64,000 bases of DNA from Anaerolineae bacterium (GCA_019637555.1 JAHBVK010000035.1:1-64000); one strand, 5' to 3'. Shown: positions 16,721 to 26,612, numbered from the stretch's first letter. Translations and numbers: made by a program. The notes: generated by a model not told the origin, from the sequence alone.

Positions 16721-17956
16721 TTATAGTGTGGGCAGGACCTCTAGCAGCTTATCCACTTCTCGCTGTGTGTTGTAGTGTACTGCGCCAATACGCACCAATC
16801 CGCCCTTTTCTTCCAAGCCCAGTGTAGTGGTCACTTCCAGCGCATAGAAATTACCATTCCACACGAAAATATCATGTTCGTTCAACTTCTGCGCGATCTC
16901 TGCGGGCGTTTTATTTTCGATGGTGCAGGATACCGTTGCTACGCGCTCACTCATACGCGCTTGATCAGTGATACCGTAAACTTTAACTCCGGGCATGGCA
17001 CCTAAGCCTTCGCACAGCCGACAAGACAGCTCCTGCTCATACTGGCTGATCGCGTTCATGGCGGCGACGTAGCGTTCGCGCAACGGGACTAGCGACGCAC
17101 GGTTGCCCAACACTTGCGAGCCGAGCCATTCAAAGTATTCCAGCGCCCCAAGGGTTCCGGCAATCGTCTCGAAACTGCCTGTACCTGTCTCCCATTTTTC
17201 TGGCGGCAGTGAACTAGAAGTACGCACTTTGTAGGCGGTCAAGCGATCCAACAGTTCGTATTTGCCGTACATCACACCGATGTGAGGACCGAAGTATTTA
17301 TAAGCGGAGCAAACAAGAAAATCGCAATCAAGGTCTTGCACGTCAGTAACACCGTGCGCCACATACTGCACGGCATCGACGTAGCATAAGGCATCCACGC
17401 TGTGGGCGATCTCTGCCGCGCGCTTGACGTTATTGATCGTGCCGACGGCGTTGGAGGCGTAGCCTAGCGCGACGATCTTGGTTTTCTCGTTGACAGCGCG
17501 TTCCAACGACTCCAGATCGAGGGTGCAATCTTCGGGATGAATATCCACCCAACGCACCGTACATCCGCGATCCTGCGCGATCAGCAGCCAAGGGGCGACG
17601 TTGGCATCGTGATCTAGATGCGTTAGCACGATCTCATCACCGGGGTTGAGCAGATGCGCCAGACTACGGCTCATGTGCAGCGTCAGCGTGGTCATATTCT
17701 GACCAAAGACGATCTCGTCGGAGGACGCCGCGTTTAGCCATGTCGCCATTGATTTGCGCGTCTGATCGATGATGGCATCCGATTGCTCGGAGGTACGGAA
17801 TAAGCCGCCATGATTAGCGTTGCAAGTCAAGTAATAATCTTGCACACGGTTGATCACCTGCTGTGCAACCTGAGTGCCGCCGGGGTTATCGAAGTGGATG
17901 GCGCGGGTTTGTGCTAATGAGGGGAATTGCTGACGAAGAGAATCAATTGGAAGCAT
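16721..17956 (-). CDS. Cysteine desulfurase-like class V aminotransferase
   Basis: A 411-residue PLP enzyme of the class V aminotransferase fold, close to the cysteine desulfurase-like family that includes Vibrio VC1184. Visible parts are HFDNPGGTQ at the N-terminus, HLDHDANVAPW in the cofactor region, YVDAVQYVAHG with the cofactor Asp, and SAYKYFGPHIG holding the Schiff-base Lys. There is no clear SufS/IscS active-site Cys loop, so true desulfurase activity is uncertain. The start at 17956 is preceded by AAGGGA at good spacing. An upstream in-frame TTG would add ten residues. No iron-sulphur assembly genes are adjacent. Confidence 0.85.
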   Translation of the reverse strand: MLPIDSLRQQFPSLAQTRAIHFDNPGGTQVAQQVINRVQDYYLTCNANHGGLFRTSEQSDAIIDQTRKSMATWLNAASSDEIVFGQNMTTLTLHMSRSLAHLLNPGDEIVLTHLDHDANVAPWLLIAQDRGCTVRWVDIHPEDCTLDLESLERAVNEKTKIVALGYASNAVGTINNVKRAAEIAHSVDALCYVDAVQYVAHGVTDVQDLDCDFLVCSAYKYFGPHIGVMYGKYELLDRLTAYKVRTSSSLPPEKWETGTGSFETIAGTLGALEYFEWLGSQVLGNRASLVPLRERYVAAMNAISQYEQELSCRLCEGLGAMPGVKVYGITDQARMSERVATVSCTIENKTPAEIAQKLNEHDIFVWNGNFYALEVTTTLGLEEKGGLVRIGAVHYNTQREVDKLLEVLPTL

Positions 17957-18221
17957 AGATAAGTCCCTTATGGAAAGGAAGATCAAAATTCACAGTAAGC
18001 GAAAGTATATAACGTCTCGACGTTGAACTGGTCTGTTACCGTCATAATCGCAGCGTAAAGCCGGTGACATTCAAGATCGGACCATAGCAGCAAATCTGCG
18101 TGCATGTAATCCATCTTTTCCGTGTAATGATCGTTTTGAGATAGGCAGGTAGCTCGTTAATGCCTTCACGTTTCCTTAGCAGGATGTAGGGTAATTCTAG
18201 CGCAGGAACTGTCCTAACTGA

Positions 18222-18818
18222 TCACTGTTGTTCGTCGCTAGACCGCTTGTAGAGTTCATCCACAATCTGCCGGATCGCCGCGATCTCAGTATTTTGGATC
18301 TCGTTACTGGCGATCACGTTCTGTGTGTTCGCCTGATGCATGTCTTGAAACGTGGTGATGCGGTCCATCAGCAAACTCTGGATGCGTTTGAGCGATTCCT
18401 CTACTTCTAGCTTTAACTGCGAGCGAACCTCATCTAGATGCTGATGTATTTCCTCAATCAACTCGTGATCTTGCTGTGCGCGCTGCTCGACCTCTGCCTG
18501 ATGGCGCTTGGCGATCTCCTCGCGGCGGGCTGCGGCAGCGCGATCTCTGGCTTCGGAGAGCGTGGAATAGAGCAATACCGTGCTGCTGACGACTACTGAC
18601 ATCACGTTGAGATAACTATTAGCGGCGAGTACAAAGACCGTGACGTTAGCGAACACGATCAGCGGGAGCAGCAACCCCAGCGTAGCCAGAATGGTCACGC
18701 GATTGGTCAGATATTTGACGGGATAGGGCAGCACGTACTTATCGAGGAATTCGTTGACACGCTGCAGTGGACCTTCGCTCGTTTGCTCCATCAGCGGTAC
18801 AGAAGGCATTTCAGACAT
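18222..18818 (-). CDS. Two-helix membrane protein with coiled-coil tail
   Basis: A 198-residue protein. After ~45 soluble residues there are two hydrophobic helices (about 48-70 and 72-92). A long, highly charged segment (~95-185; EARDRAAAARREEIAKRH, then many E/Q/R heptad-like repeats) is predicted to form a coiled coil in the cytoplasm. The layout recalls DUF1003 or low-affinity iron-permease-like proteins, but no signature is convincing. AGGAG seven bases before the ATG at 18818 fixes the start. It diverges from the membrane-protein gene at 19016. Confidence 0.65.
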   Translation of the reverse strand: MSEMPSVPLMEQTSEGPLQRVNEFLDKYVLPYPVKYLTNRVTILATLGLLLPLIVFANVTVFVLAANSYLNVMSVVVSSTVLLYSTLSEARDRAAAARREEIAKRHQAEVEQRAQQDHELIEEIHQHLDEVRSQLKLEVEESLKRIQSLLMDRITTFQDMHQANTQNVIASNEIQNTEIAAIRQIVDELYKRSSDEQQ

Positions 18819-19015
18819 GGCGGCACTCCTTGCTACGAATCGGTAAGACTGGTGACAGCTTACCACTACTGCCAGTAAGGGGGATCTAAGGAAGATAGGC
18901 ACACGCCACATGAGCGTGACATTTATCATCTGTGAACGGGACATACGATACTGCATGTTAGCGCTCCTGCCGTACACAATTGAGGGTTGAAGTAACACTC
19001 GAACGGAGGCTGATC

Positions 19016-19483
19016 ATGACCAAGCAAGCGCGACCACTTCTCTTATGGCTGTTAGCATTCTGTCTGCTGATCCTTGGTATTGGTGGATTCTACGGAGGGA
19101 TCAATTTCCTCAGCGATCCCACTGGCGCATCGATTGGAATGGCTGGTGACTATCTGGCGAAACTACCTGTCCCTAACTACCAGTTACCCGGACTATTTCT
19201 GTTGACGGTATTTGGCGTACTTCCCCTTTTTCTGCTGTATTCCCTATTTGCGCGTCCGAAATCAGAGTTCTTAAAGCCACTTACCCGGAGCTTTCACGAA
19301 CACTGGGCATGGGTGGCTACGCTGCTGCTTGGCTTGTTGGTGCTCGGTTGGATGGTAGTGCAGGTAGCATATATCGGCATGAGCGCGCCCATTCAGTATG
19401 TCATTTTAATACTCGGTGTGCTGATCGTGGGCTTGGACCTACTGCCTTCACTGCGGCGCTATTTTGAAGAGTCGAGCAGTTGA
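19016..19483 (+). CDS. Membrane protein of unknown function
   Basis: A 155-residue protein with four hydrophobic segments (about 7-27, 59-80, 97-118 and 122-142) and short polar loops. A loop of ~30 residues follows the first helix. GGAGG six bases upstream supports the ATG at 19016. The Trp/Leu-rich helices and small size resemble many uncharacterised Chloroflexota membrane proteins. I recognise no motif. It is followed closely by the D-amino-acid PLP enzyme gene and may share its transcript. Confidence 0.6.
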   Translation: MTKQARPLLLWLLAFCLLILGIGGFYGGINFLSDPTGASIGMAGDYLAKLPVPNYQLPGLFLLTVFGVLPLFLLYSLFARPKSEFLKPLTRSFHEHWAWVATLLLGLLVLGWMVVQVAYIGMSAPIQYVILILGVLIVGLDLLPSLRRYFEESSS

Positions 19484-19521
19484 AGTTGACGGTATGAATG
19501 GGTCGGGACTACAATCGCGGC

Positions 19522-20649
19522 ATGAAAACACCCGAAACGTACAATAACATTACTGTCCCGACCCTGATACTTGACGAAGCTAAGTGTAGACGAAACATCG
19601 CACGAATGGCAGCAAAAGCGAGAGCCAATGGTGTGCGTTTCCGCCCGCATTTCAAGACGCATCAATCAGCAGATGTGGGCGCGTGGTTCCGTGATGAGGG
19701 CGTGAGCGCGATCACTGCCTCGTCGCTGCGGATGGCGTCTTACTTCGCTGATCACGGCTGGTCGGACATCACCGTAGGTGTGCCGGTGAACATCCGCGAA
19801 ATCGACCTGATTAATGCGTTGGCAGCGCGCATCGAGTTGGGTGTACTGGTCGATTCGCTGGAGAGCGTCGACTTTCTATCCGCACATGTGCGAGCGCCGA
19901 TCAGCGTGTGGATCGAGGTCGAAGCGGGCTATCCGCGCACAGGCGTGATGTGGGAACATCCCGAAGATGCCATTGCCATTGCTGAGCGACTGCAAGGATC
20001 AGAACGGCTGCGGCTGCGTGGTTTGCTCACGCACGCGGGTCATCTCTATGCAGCCCATGGTGCCGCGGAAGTTGAGCGCGGTTATCGACTGGTGGTCGAG
20101 CGCATGACAAGCGTCCAAACGGCGCTGGCAGCGGCTGGCTTCAATGGCTTGGAAATCTCCATTGGAGATACGCCTTCCACAAGCATTGTCTCCGATCTCG
20201 GTACTGTCGATGAAATTCGACCCGGCAATTTTGTTTACTACGATGTGATGCAGTCAACCATCGGCTCATGTACGACTGATGATATTGCCGTGGCTGTTGC
20301 CTGTCCGGTGATCTCCAAGAATCGTTATCGTCAGCAAGTCGCCATTTATGCGGGCAGCGTGCATCTTTCTAGAGATTTTCTAACGGATCAGGAAGGAACC
20401 AGATCCTTTGGTCTGGTGGCACTGCCAACGGATCACGGCTGGAGTGAACCACTCTCAGGTGCTTATGTCGTCTCCGTTGCTCAGGAACAAAGCGTAGTAG
20501 CGCTAGATGCAGAGACGTGGCAGCAGTTAGCTATCGGCGATGTGCTGATGGTTTTGCCCGTACATTCCTGCCTGACCGCTGATCTGCTAAAAGAGATAGT
20601 TACTCTCGAAGGTAAGTCACTGCCGATGCTGCAACTATCGGCGCTGTAG
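19522..20649 (+). CDS. D-threonine aldolase / D-serine dehydratase-like PLP enzyme
   Basis: A 375-residue fold-type III (alanine racemase-like) PLP enzyme. The N-terminal VPTLILDEAK and RPHFKTH, with the Schiff-base Lys45, match the D-threonine aldolase/D-serine dehydratase group. HAGHLYA and DTPSTS belong to the phosphate- and substrate-binding parts. The C-terminal HSCLTADL carries His348 and Cys350, the metal-binding pair of this family. It should cleave or dehydrate a D-beta-hydroxy amino acid, but the substrate cannot be assigned. The ATG at 19522 fits the family N-terminus; an ATG at 19498 would add eight residues. Confidence 0.87.
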   Translation: MKTPETYNNITVPTLILDEAKCRRNIARMAAKARANGVRFRPHFKTHQSADVGAWFRDEGVSAITASSLRMASYFADHGWSDITVGVPVNIREIDLINALAARIELGVLVDSLESVDFLSAHVRAPISVWIEVEAGYPRTGVMWEHPEDAIAIAERLQGSERLRLRGLLTHAGHLYAAHGAAEVERGYRLVVERMTSVQTALAAAGFNGLEISIGDTPSTSIVSDLGTVDEIRPGNFVYYDVMQSTIGSCTTDDIAVAVACPVISKNRYRQQVAIYAGSVHLSRDFLTDQEGTRSFGLVALPTDHGWSEPLSGAYVVSVAQEQSVVALDAETWQQLAIGDVLMVLPVHSCLTADLLKEIVTLEGKSLPMLQLSAL

Positions 20650-20696
20650 ATTAGCAAGTTGCCCGAATAATTTAGACAAGATTATTGAGGATAAAA

Positions 20697-21797
20697 ATGA
20701 CTTTTGACGGCTTAGGCATGAATCTGGGCAATCTTGCCCGTCTTTCCAATGCGGAAACTCGCTCGATCAGTGCCGAGAATCCGCGCGGCGAACGGGGCAA
20801 AGGTGGCATGGCGACCGAAGGGGCTGCAGTTCATGCCGCCCGCTTTCTGGGACAAGGCTGGAAAGTCTCGCCGTGCATCCATCTGCCCGCTGGCACAACG
20901 ATCACGCTGGCTGAAATCGACGGTCCCGGTGCAATCCAGCATTTTTGGATGACGGTTGATCGACGGATGTGGCGCGTACTGGTTCTGCGCGTCTATTGGG
21001 ATCATGAGAGTCAGCCTTCTATCGAAGTGCCGCTGGGCGACTTCTTTTGTAACGGCTGGTGCCAACCGTGTAATGTGAATTCGTTGCCCATTGCGGCGAA
21101 TCCGCTTGGTGGCTTCAATAGTTACTGGGAAATGCCTTTCCGCAAGCACGCCCGCATCACCATCGAGAACCTGCACGAGAACGAAATCCAGAATTTCTTT
21201 TACCAGATCAACTACACGCTAACTGATATTCCAGAAGATCGCGCCTATCTACACGCGCAGTGGCGACGTAGTAATCCGGTGCCGCGCAAGGGCGTTCATA
21301 CGCTGCTTGATGGCGTACAGGGACAGGGTCACTACGTTGGTACGTATATGGCATGGAACCCCCACACCAATGGCTGGTGGGGCGAAGGCGAGATCAAGTT
21401 TTACCTTGATGATGATACAGACTATCCGACTATTTGCGGCACTGGTACGGAAGATTATTTCGGCGGTGCGTGGGGCTTTCCCAATCCCGACGGCTCGAAA
21501 AGTTATGGCACTTACTCTACACCGTTCTTGGGAATGCCGCAGGTCACCACCTCGGACAACTTCCAACGTCCGCAGCAGCGTCTCGGCTTGTACCGCTGGC
21601 ACATCATGGACCCGATCCGCTTTCAACGCGATTTGCGGGTGACGATCCAAGACCTCGGTATCGCTGTTGATGAAAAAGGTGTGGCGCGGTTCGTGCCGCT
21701 GCAAGACGACATCGCGTCCACCAGCCTGTGGTATCAGGTTGAACCACACCAACCATATGCGCAGGTGCTAGACCGTGAGACGCTGGAAGTCCTGTAA
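20697..21797 (+). CDS. DUF2961 / GH172-type glycoside hydrolase
   Basis: A 366-residue protein of the DUF2961 family, now called glycoside hydrolase family 172, whose characterised members act on fructofuranose-containing glycans. Typical parts are GPGAIQHFWMT near residue 83, GDFFCNGW near 115, and GTGTEDYFGGAW, where Glu252 corresponds to a catalytic glutamate. There is no signal peptide, so it is probably cytoplasmic, although many relatives are exported. GAGG six bases before the ATG at 20697 supports the start. No sugar transporter is next to it, so the substrate remains open. Confidence 0.85.
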   Translation: MTFDGLGMNLGNLARLSNAETRSISAENPRGERGKGGMATEGAAVHAARFLGQGWKVSPCIHLPAGTTITLAEIDGPGAIQHFWMTVDRRMWRVLVLRVYWDHESQPSIEVPLGDFFCNGWCQPCNVNSLPIAANPLGGFNSYWEMPFRKHARITIENLHENEIQNFFYQINYTLTDIPEDRAYLHAQWRRSNPVPRKGVHTLLDGVQGQGHYVGTYMAWNPHTNGWWGEGEIKFYLDDDTDYPTICGTGTEDYFGGAWGFPNPDGSKSYGTYSTPFLGMPQVTTSDNFQRPQQRLGLYRWHIMDPIRFQRDLRVTIQDLGIAVDEKGVARFVPLQDDIASTSLWYQVEPHQPYAQVLDRETLEVL

Positions 21798-21825
21798 TTT
21801 AAATTTAGTGTGCTCGGCAGTTTGG

Positions 21826-22956
21826 TCAGCCACTCACCGAAACGCCGAGCAATCTCCCGATCCCATACGTCACGCCAGCGGCGATCAAGCCGAATACTGC
21901 CTGGCGCGTACCGGAATACCAGATGCTGCGCCCCGTCATCAGCGTGATCGCGGAGCCGATCAAGAACAACCCTAAGGCACTGGCAACAGCACTGACGATC
22001 ACAGCGGTTATGCCCTGAAAGAAGACGAACGGCAGCAGTGGCACAATCGCGCCGATGGAAAACAGGAAGAAGGAAACTGCCGCTGCTTCCCAAGCCGAAC
22101 CGCCCAGTTCCTCAGGATCAAGCCCTAACTCCTCCCGCGAGAGGGTATCTAGCGCAGTTTCGCGGTTCGACATCAAGCGCGTCGCTAATGCCTGTGCCTG
22201 CTCTTTGGGCAAACCTTTCGCCTCGTAAATGAGTGCCAGTTCTTGTTGTTCCTCGTCGGGGATATGCTCTATCTCTGATGCTTCAATGCCCAACTGACGC
22301 TGATATAACTCGCGCGAACTCTGCACCGAGATCCATTCACCGAGCGCCATCGAGATTGCACCGGCTAATAATCCCGCAAAACCTGTAATCAAGATCGTCT
22401 GATTGCTGAGTTCTGCTCCCGCTACGCCCATGATCAGGCTGAGGTTAGAGACTAATCCATCGTTTGCGCCAAGCACCGCAGCACGCAGCGCATTGCCGCC
22501 TAAACTGCGATGTCGCCCTTCCAGCCGCGCCAGTGCATTCCCTTCAATGCCCGCACTGCCACTCCCACCGCTGATGCTCTCCAACAAGCGCCGATGGGAA
22601 CGTTCCTGCGCTGCCAGACCTGTGCCCGCGGTCTCAGGCTGCTTCTGATAGGTATGTTCGCCTGCCTGTTCCAAGGTAGCGATTGTCGGGATTACGAAGC
22701 CTGTACCAAAGCGTTGCGCCAACCAGATCAAGGTGCGGGTGCGCCAGCCGACACGAGGAGATGGTACAGCAGCGCCAGCAGCACGAATCTTTTCTTCCCA
22801 GAAGCCAACATGGCTTTGCTCCGTCACCGCCAAGCGTCGATATACTTCTTTCAGGGGCGGCTGTTTCTCGATTTCAGCAATAGCGCTGTAGAGCGCTGCA
22901 CTGTCGATTTCATCTTGCCAATTAGCACGATATTGAGTGAGGTTTGAGGTAGTCAT
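21826..22956 (-). CDS. Ferritin-like / VIT1 fusion (Er-Vit1, MbfA type)
   Basis: A 376-residue protein with an N-terminal ferritin-like four-helix domain (~5-140) joined to a VIT1/CCC1-type membrane domain (~150-375). Di-iron ligand candidates are Glu in DEIDSAALY, the EQSH pair near 45 and Glu/His residues in QAGEHTYQ and AQERSHRR. The VIT1 part has the LGANDGLVSNLSLIMGVAG signature and five hydrophobic segments. The best-known relative, MbfA of rhizobia, is an iron exporter that protects against iron and peroxide stress. An analogous iron/manganese role is inferred here. It is transcribed divergently from the ABC ATPase gene. Confidence 0.9.
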   Translation of the reverse strand: MTTSNLTQYRANWQDEIDSAALYSAIAEIEKQPPLKEVYRRLAVTEQSHVGFWEEKIRAAGAAVPSPRVGWRTRTLIWLAQRFGTGFVIPTIATLEQAGEHTYQKQPETAGTGLAAQERSHRRLLESISGGSGSAGIEGNALARLEGRHRSLGGNALRAAVLGANDGLVSNLSLIMGVAGAELSNQTILITGFAGLLAGAISMALGEWISVQSSRELYQRQLGIEASEIEHIPDEEQQELALIYEAKGLPKEQAQALATRLMSNRETALDTLSREELGLDPEELGGSAWEAAAVSFFLFSIGAIVPLLPFVFFQGITAVIVSAVASALGLFLIGSAITLMTGRSIWYSGTRQAVFGLIAAGVTYGIGRLLGVSVSG

Positions 22957-23020
22957 TATTCTGTTTCCTTTGGAAGCAGGCTAGATGCCGCGCAACAGCT
23001 TTATCCCCACCAGCTATTGT

Positions 23021-23026
23021 TATAAT
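23021..23026 (+). promoter_or_regulatory. -10 box upstream of ABC ATPase gene
   Basis: A perfect TATAAT between the divergent Er-Vit1 and ABC ATPase genes, about 110 bp before the ATPase start. No convincing -35 box is present 17 bp upstream. Confidence 0.35.
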
Positions 23027-23134
23027 GCACTTGTCGAGCAATAGCGACTATTGCTTAAGTGACGGCAAGGTTGTGCAGTGAGCGACACCGAGTAGTCATG
23101 TCTCAGCAACCATGAATATGGATGATCAATACAA

Positions 23135-23971
23135 TTGTTCCGACGTAAGCAACCTACCTATACAGCACCAGTTGATGAGCGTGGACGCAAAGCAGTCATC
23201 GACATCCGCGAGATCAGCAAGGTATACACCATGGGCGACATCGAAGTTCATGCGCTGCGCGGCGTCTCGCTGCGGGTGTACGAAGGCGAGTTCATCAGCA
23301 TCATGGGACCATCGGGCAGCGGCAAGAGCACCATGATGCACATTCTCGGCGCCTTAGATCAGCCAACCAGCGGCGAATACTATCTCGATGGTGTCAACGT
23401 GGCAGACTTGAAAGATAACGAACTAGCACGCATTCGCAATCGTAAGATCGGATTCGTGTTCCAGAGCTTCAATTTGCTTAAGCGTACGCCTGCACTGCGA
23501 CAGGTGGAACTGCCGATGATCTACGGCGGCGGCGGTGAACGCCGTAAACGGGCGAAAGCTGCATTAGACGCAGTGGGATTAGGCAACCGCTTGGATCACT
23601 TGCCGAGCGAACTTTCCGGCGGACAGCAGCAGCGCGTCGCTATTGCCCGCGCCATCGTCAACAATCCGGCGATTTTGCTTGCTGACGAACCAACAGGCAA
23701 TCTCGACTCGCGCAGTGGCACAGAAGTGCTCAAGATTTTCCAAGAGCTTAACCGTGAACAAGGCAAAACCACGATCTTCGTGACGCACGACGCTTTCATC
23801 GCCCGCCACACGGATCGCGTAATCATGCTGCGCGATGGCGTGGTTGTGGCAGATGCAAAAGTGCCGCAGCCGTTGATTGCAGGTGAGGCGGAGCGTCCTT
23901 CCGAAGCAGCGGAACTAGAGGAGATATTCAAATCTACGTATTACGGTGGCGAGAAGAAAGAATACAACTAG
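23135..23971 (+). CDS. ABC transporter ATP-binding protein, MacB/LolD type
   Basis: A 278-residue ATPase with all motifs intact: Walker A GPSGSGKST, Q-loop FVFQSFNLL, signature LSGGQQQRVAIARA, Walker B LLADEPTGNLD and the H-loop VTHD. The pattern ADEPTGNLDS and the overall length are typical of MacB/LolD-class ATPases, which drive mechanotransmission or lipoprotein release with a FtsX-like permease. No permease gene flanks it: the neighbours are a divergent iron protein and a convergent oxidoreductase. Its partner must therefore be elsewhere. The start is uncertain; the TTG at 23135 is the only start codon before the conserved IREISKVY. Confidence 0.88.
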   Translation: MFRRKQPTYTAPVDERGRKAVIDIREISKVYTMGDIEVHALRGVSLRVYEGEFISIMGPSGSGKSTMMHILGALDQPTSGEYYLDGVNVADLKDNELARIRNRKIGFVFQSFNLLKRTPALRQVELPMIYGGGGERRKRAKAALDAVGLGNRLDHLPSELSGGQQQRVAIARAIVNNPAILLADEPTGNLDSRSGTEVLKIFQELNREQGKTTIFVTHDAFIARHTDRVIMLRDGVVVADAKVPQPLIAGEAERPSEAAELEEIFKSTYYGGEKKEYN

Positions 23972-23977
23972 CCACAG

Positions 23978-25450
23978 CTAGGATCGCAGCACCTCTGCCG
24001 CGACACGTAATGCGCCAGCCGTGACTCCCGCCGTGCTTTGACCGGGGAAGACGCTATCGCCTACCATCCACAAATTGGGAATAGCTGTATGAGGACTGCG
24101 CGCCGTGAATAAACTGGTCATCGGGAATCCGCCAACCATACCAGCGGGACGACGGGTGAATCGCTGGAAGGCGGCGGGTGTACCCGGCAGGATCAGCTTG
24201 GCACGCTGACGCACGTTAGGCATGACAGTCTCTAGCGCATCGAGTAGCCGATCTCGATATTGGGCGATCCGCGCCTGATAACCATCAGGATCTGTCTCGC
24301 GCAGTTGCCACCAGCGGTCAATCTGTGTGTGTGTGGAGAGCGTAACCGCGACATAGCCAGCAGGTGCGCGGTCTTGATCCGCTGGATCGGAGATCGATAC
24401 GAATACAGAATTGCCCTCGCCCAATGGTTGATCATAACTGCGTACGATCTGAAAGTGGCTGGCACTGTCCGGTAACATATCCAGTGGAATGCCAAGATAT
24501 AAGGTGAACGCGCCCCACGTACTACGCCGCCGCTGTACTTCGCGCTGCAAACCAGTAGGCGATTGATCACCAAGCAAGCTGTCCAGCGCCCACGGAGTCA
24601 GATTTGCCAGTACGATGTCTGCGGCAAAAGTGTGCCCCTTGTTAGTTTCGAGGCAGAACGTGCCATCTGGCTGTACAGCGATCTGCGTGACAGCATGACG
24701 ATAGATCACCTGTCCGCCGTTGGCGAGCAGCGATTCTGCCAGCGTTTTAGCGATCCCACCCATACCACCTTTCACATGGTAAGTACCCGTGCGGGGTAGA
24801 TCGATGGCGATAGCGCCATAGAGCGCGTTGGCGCGATCTGCTGTAGTCTGGGCACTGATCAGCAGTTGGGCGTCGATAAAGGTACGCGCCGCCCAATTCC
24901 GTCGATCCACGCCCACCACATCTAGTAGCTGTCCCATTGTCAGTAGCGCCAACGGAGCGATAGGGATCATGTCGGGGCGAATTTTGCCGATCAAGCGTGC
25001 CACGTCACCTAAAGAGCGCGGCGGAAACTCCGGAATTCTGGCGGCGAACTTCCACGCAATCTCTGCGGCGTGCTGCTGGATGCCCCAGAAACGATGCAAT
25101 TCAGGAAGGGTGCGTTGGTGTTCTTCCTGACGGCGCTGATCGTCGCTCCAAGCCGTGATCGTGCGATCAGGCAGGTGAACGATCCACGAGGGATCGGTGC
25201 GTTCGATATCCCACTGTAATCCGAGCATTTCGCCGACGATGTGGTGAGGTCCACCGGGTTGAAAGCCGCCTGCGACAGTAGCGCCTGCATCGAAACGGAA
25301 ACCTTTATGAAAGAATGTTCCCGCGCAGCCACCCGCATAGACATGCGCCTCCAGTACCGTAACTTCGTATCCGCTTTTTGCCAGCAGCGCGGCGGCAGTC
25401 AAACCGCCGACTCCCGCGCCGATCACCACGACCCGTCGTTGTTTCTTCAT
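23978..25450 (-). CDS. Phytoene desaturase/carotenoid isomerase-like oxidoreductase
   Basis: A 490-residue FAD-dependent oxidoreductase of the CrtI/CrtISO superfamily. The Rossmann motif VVIGAGVGGLTAA starts at residue 8 and is followed by LEAHVYAGGCAGTF. The C-terminal FAD motif reads WMVGDSVFPGQSTAGV. This combination is typical of carotenoid desaturases and isomerases, such as CrtD and CrtISO, acting on membrane-embedded polyenes. No other carotenoid gene is visible in the window, so the substrate is uncertain, and retinol-saturase-like enzymes share the same motifs. It ends seven bases from the convergent ABC ATPase gene. Confidence 0.82.
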   Translation of the reverse strand: MKKQRRVVVIGAGVGGLTAAALLAKSGYEVTVLEAHVYAGGCAGTFFHKGFRFDAGATVAGGFQPGGPHHIVGEMLGLQWDIERTDPSWIVHLPDRTITAWSDDQRRQEEHQRTLPELHRFWGIQQHAAEIAWKFAARIPEFPPRSLGDVARLIGKIRPDMIPIAPLALLTMGQLLDVVGVDRRNWAARTFIDAQLLISAQTTADRANALYGAIAIDLPRTGTYHVKGGMGGIAKTLAESLLANGGQVIYRHAVTQIAVQPDGTFCLETNKGHTFAADIVLANLTPWALDSLLGDQSPTGLQREVQRRRSTWGAFTLYLGIPLDMLPDSASHFQIVRSYDQPLGEGNSVFVSISDPADQDRAPAGYVAVTLSTHTQIDRWWQLRETDPDGYQARIAQYRDRLLDALETVMPNVRQRAKLILPGTPAAFQRFTRRPAGMVGGFPMTSLFTARSPHTAIPNLWMVGDSVFPGQSTAGVTAGALRVAAEVLRS

Positions 25451-25619
25451 TGATGCTGCGATTGTTTACTCTTCGACTACGAATTCAGATGTTAGCAAAA
25501 GAATTTGAGCGCGGGTAATCCACATATTCGCCATTCTCTGCCTCTCTGTGTATCCTTGTCTGACCACGAACCAGAACCGCAGTTTCATCATTTCAACTTA
25601 GTAGAGGATCAAGCACATC

Positions 25620-26591
25620 ATGCAGTATCGCACTTACGGACGTACTGGCTGGCAAGTCAGCGAGATCGGCTATGGCATGTGGGGCATGGGCGGCTGGACT
25701 GAATCCGATGATCTGGAGTCTGCCAAGTCGCTAGATCGCAGCGTCGAACTCGGCTGCAACTTCTTCGATACCGCGCTGGCATACGGCAATGGGCACAGTG
25801 AGGAATTATTAGGCGCGTTATTGAAGCGTCATCCGACTAAAACACTGTACACTGCCAGTAAAGTGCCGCCCAAGAATCGCCGTTGGCCCGGCAAGCCAGA
25901 ATATCGGATTGAGGATGTCTTTCCTTATGAGTATGTGGTCGAGTCCACACGCACATCGATCCGCAATCTGGGTAGCGATCATGTTGATCTGATCCAGCTC
26001 CACGTTTGGGATGACAGTTGGACGGCAGATGAAGGTTGGCAGCGTGCCGCCCGCGACCTAAAGGAACAAGGCTTGATCCGCTCGTTTGGCATCAGCGTCA
26101 ATCGCTGGCAGCCCGCCAACGTGATCAAGGCACTGCGAACAGGTTTAGTCGATGCCGTGCAGGTGATCTACAACATCTTTGATCAGAATCCTGAAGATGA
26201 GTTGTTCCCCGTCTGCGACGAACTCGATGTCGCCGTGATCGCGCGGGTTCCCTTCGACGAAGGCAGCTTGATCGGCAACCTGACAAAAGATACAAAGTTC
26301 CCGCAAGGGGATTGGCGAAATACTTATTTCGTGCCGGAGAACCTGATCCCCACCGTCGATCACGTTGAGGCGTTACGCCCACTGGTACCCGCTGGCATGT
26401 CGATGGCGGAGCTAGCGCTGCGCTTTATCTTGGTCAACAAGACAGTCACAACGATTATTCCGGGGATGCGCAAACTGGCGAATGTGGAACAGAATATCGG
26501 CACCAGCGACGGCAAAACACTGCCTGCCGATCTGGTGGAGAAGCTGCGCGAGCATCGATGGGATCGTGAGCCAACGAAGTGGTCGCAGTAA
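25620..26591 (+). CDS. Aldo/keto reductase
   Basis: A 323-residue NADPH-dependent aldo/keto reductase with a TIM-barrel fold. The catalytic tetrad can be placed as Asp in FFDTALAYG, Tyr in the same segment, Lys in TASKVPPK and His in QLHVW. The N-terminal RTYGRTGWQVSEIGYG is typical of the AKR subgroup that includes YdjG- and Tas-like enzymes. Cofactor contacts lie near the C-terminus (IPGMRKLANVEQNI). It probably reduces aldehydes; the substrate is unknown. The gene stands alone and is followed by a decayed gene on the other strand. Confidence 0.92.
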   Translation: MQYRTYGRTGWQVSEIGYGMWGMGGWTESDDLESAKSLDRSVELGCNFFDTALAYGNGHSEELLGALLKRHPTKTLYTASKVPPKNRRWPGKPEYRIEDVFPYEYVVESTRTSIRNLGSDHVDLIQLHVWDDSWTADEGWQRAARDLKEQGLIRSFGISVNRWQPANVIKALRTGLVDAVQVIYNIFDQNPEDELFPVCDELDVAVIARVPFDEGSLIGNLTKDTKFPQGDWRNTYFVPENLIPTVDHVEALRPLVPAGMSMAELALRFILVNKTVTTIIPGMRKLANVEQNIGTSDGKTLPADLVEKLREHRWDREPTKWSQ

Positions 26592-26612
26592 GCCACATTG
26601 CTCAAAATCTAG

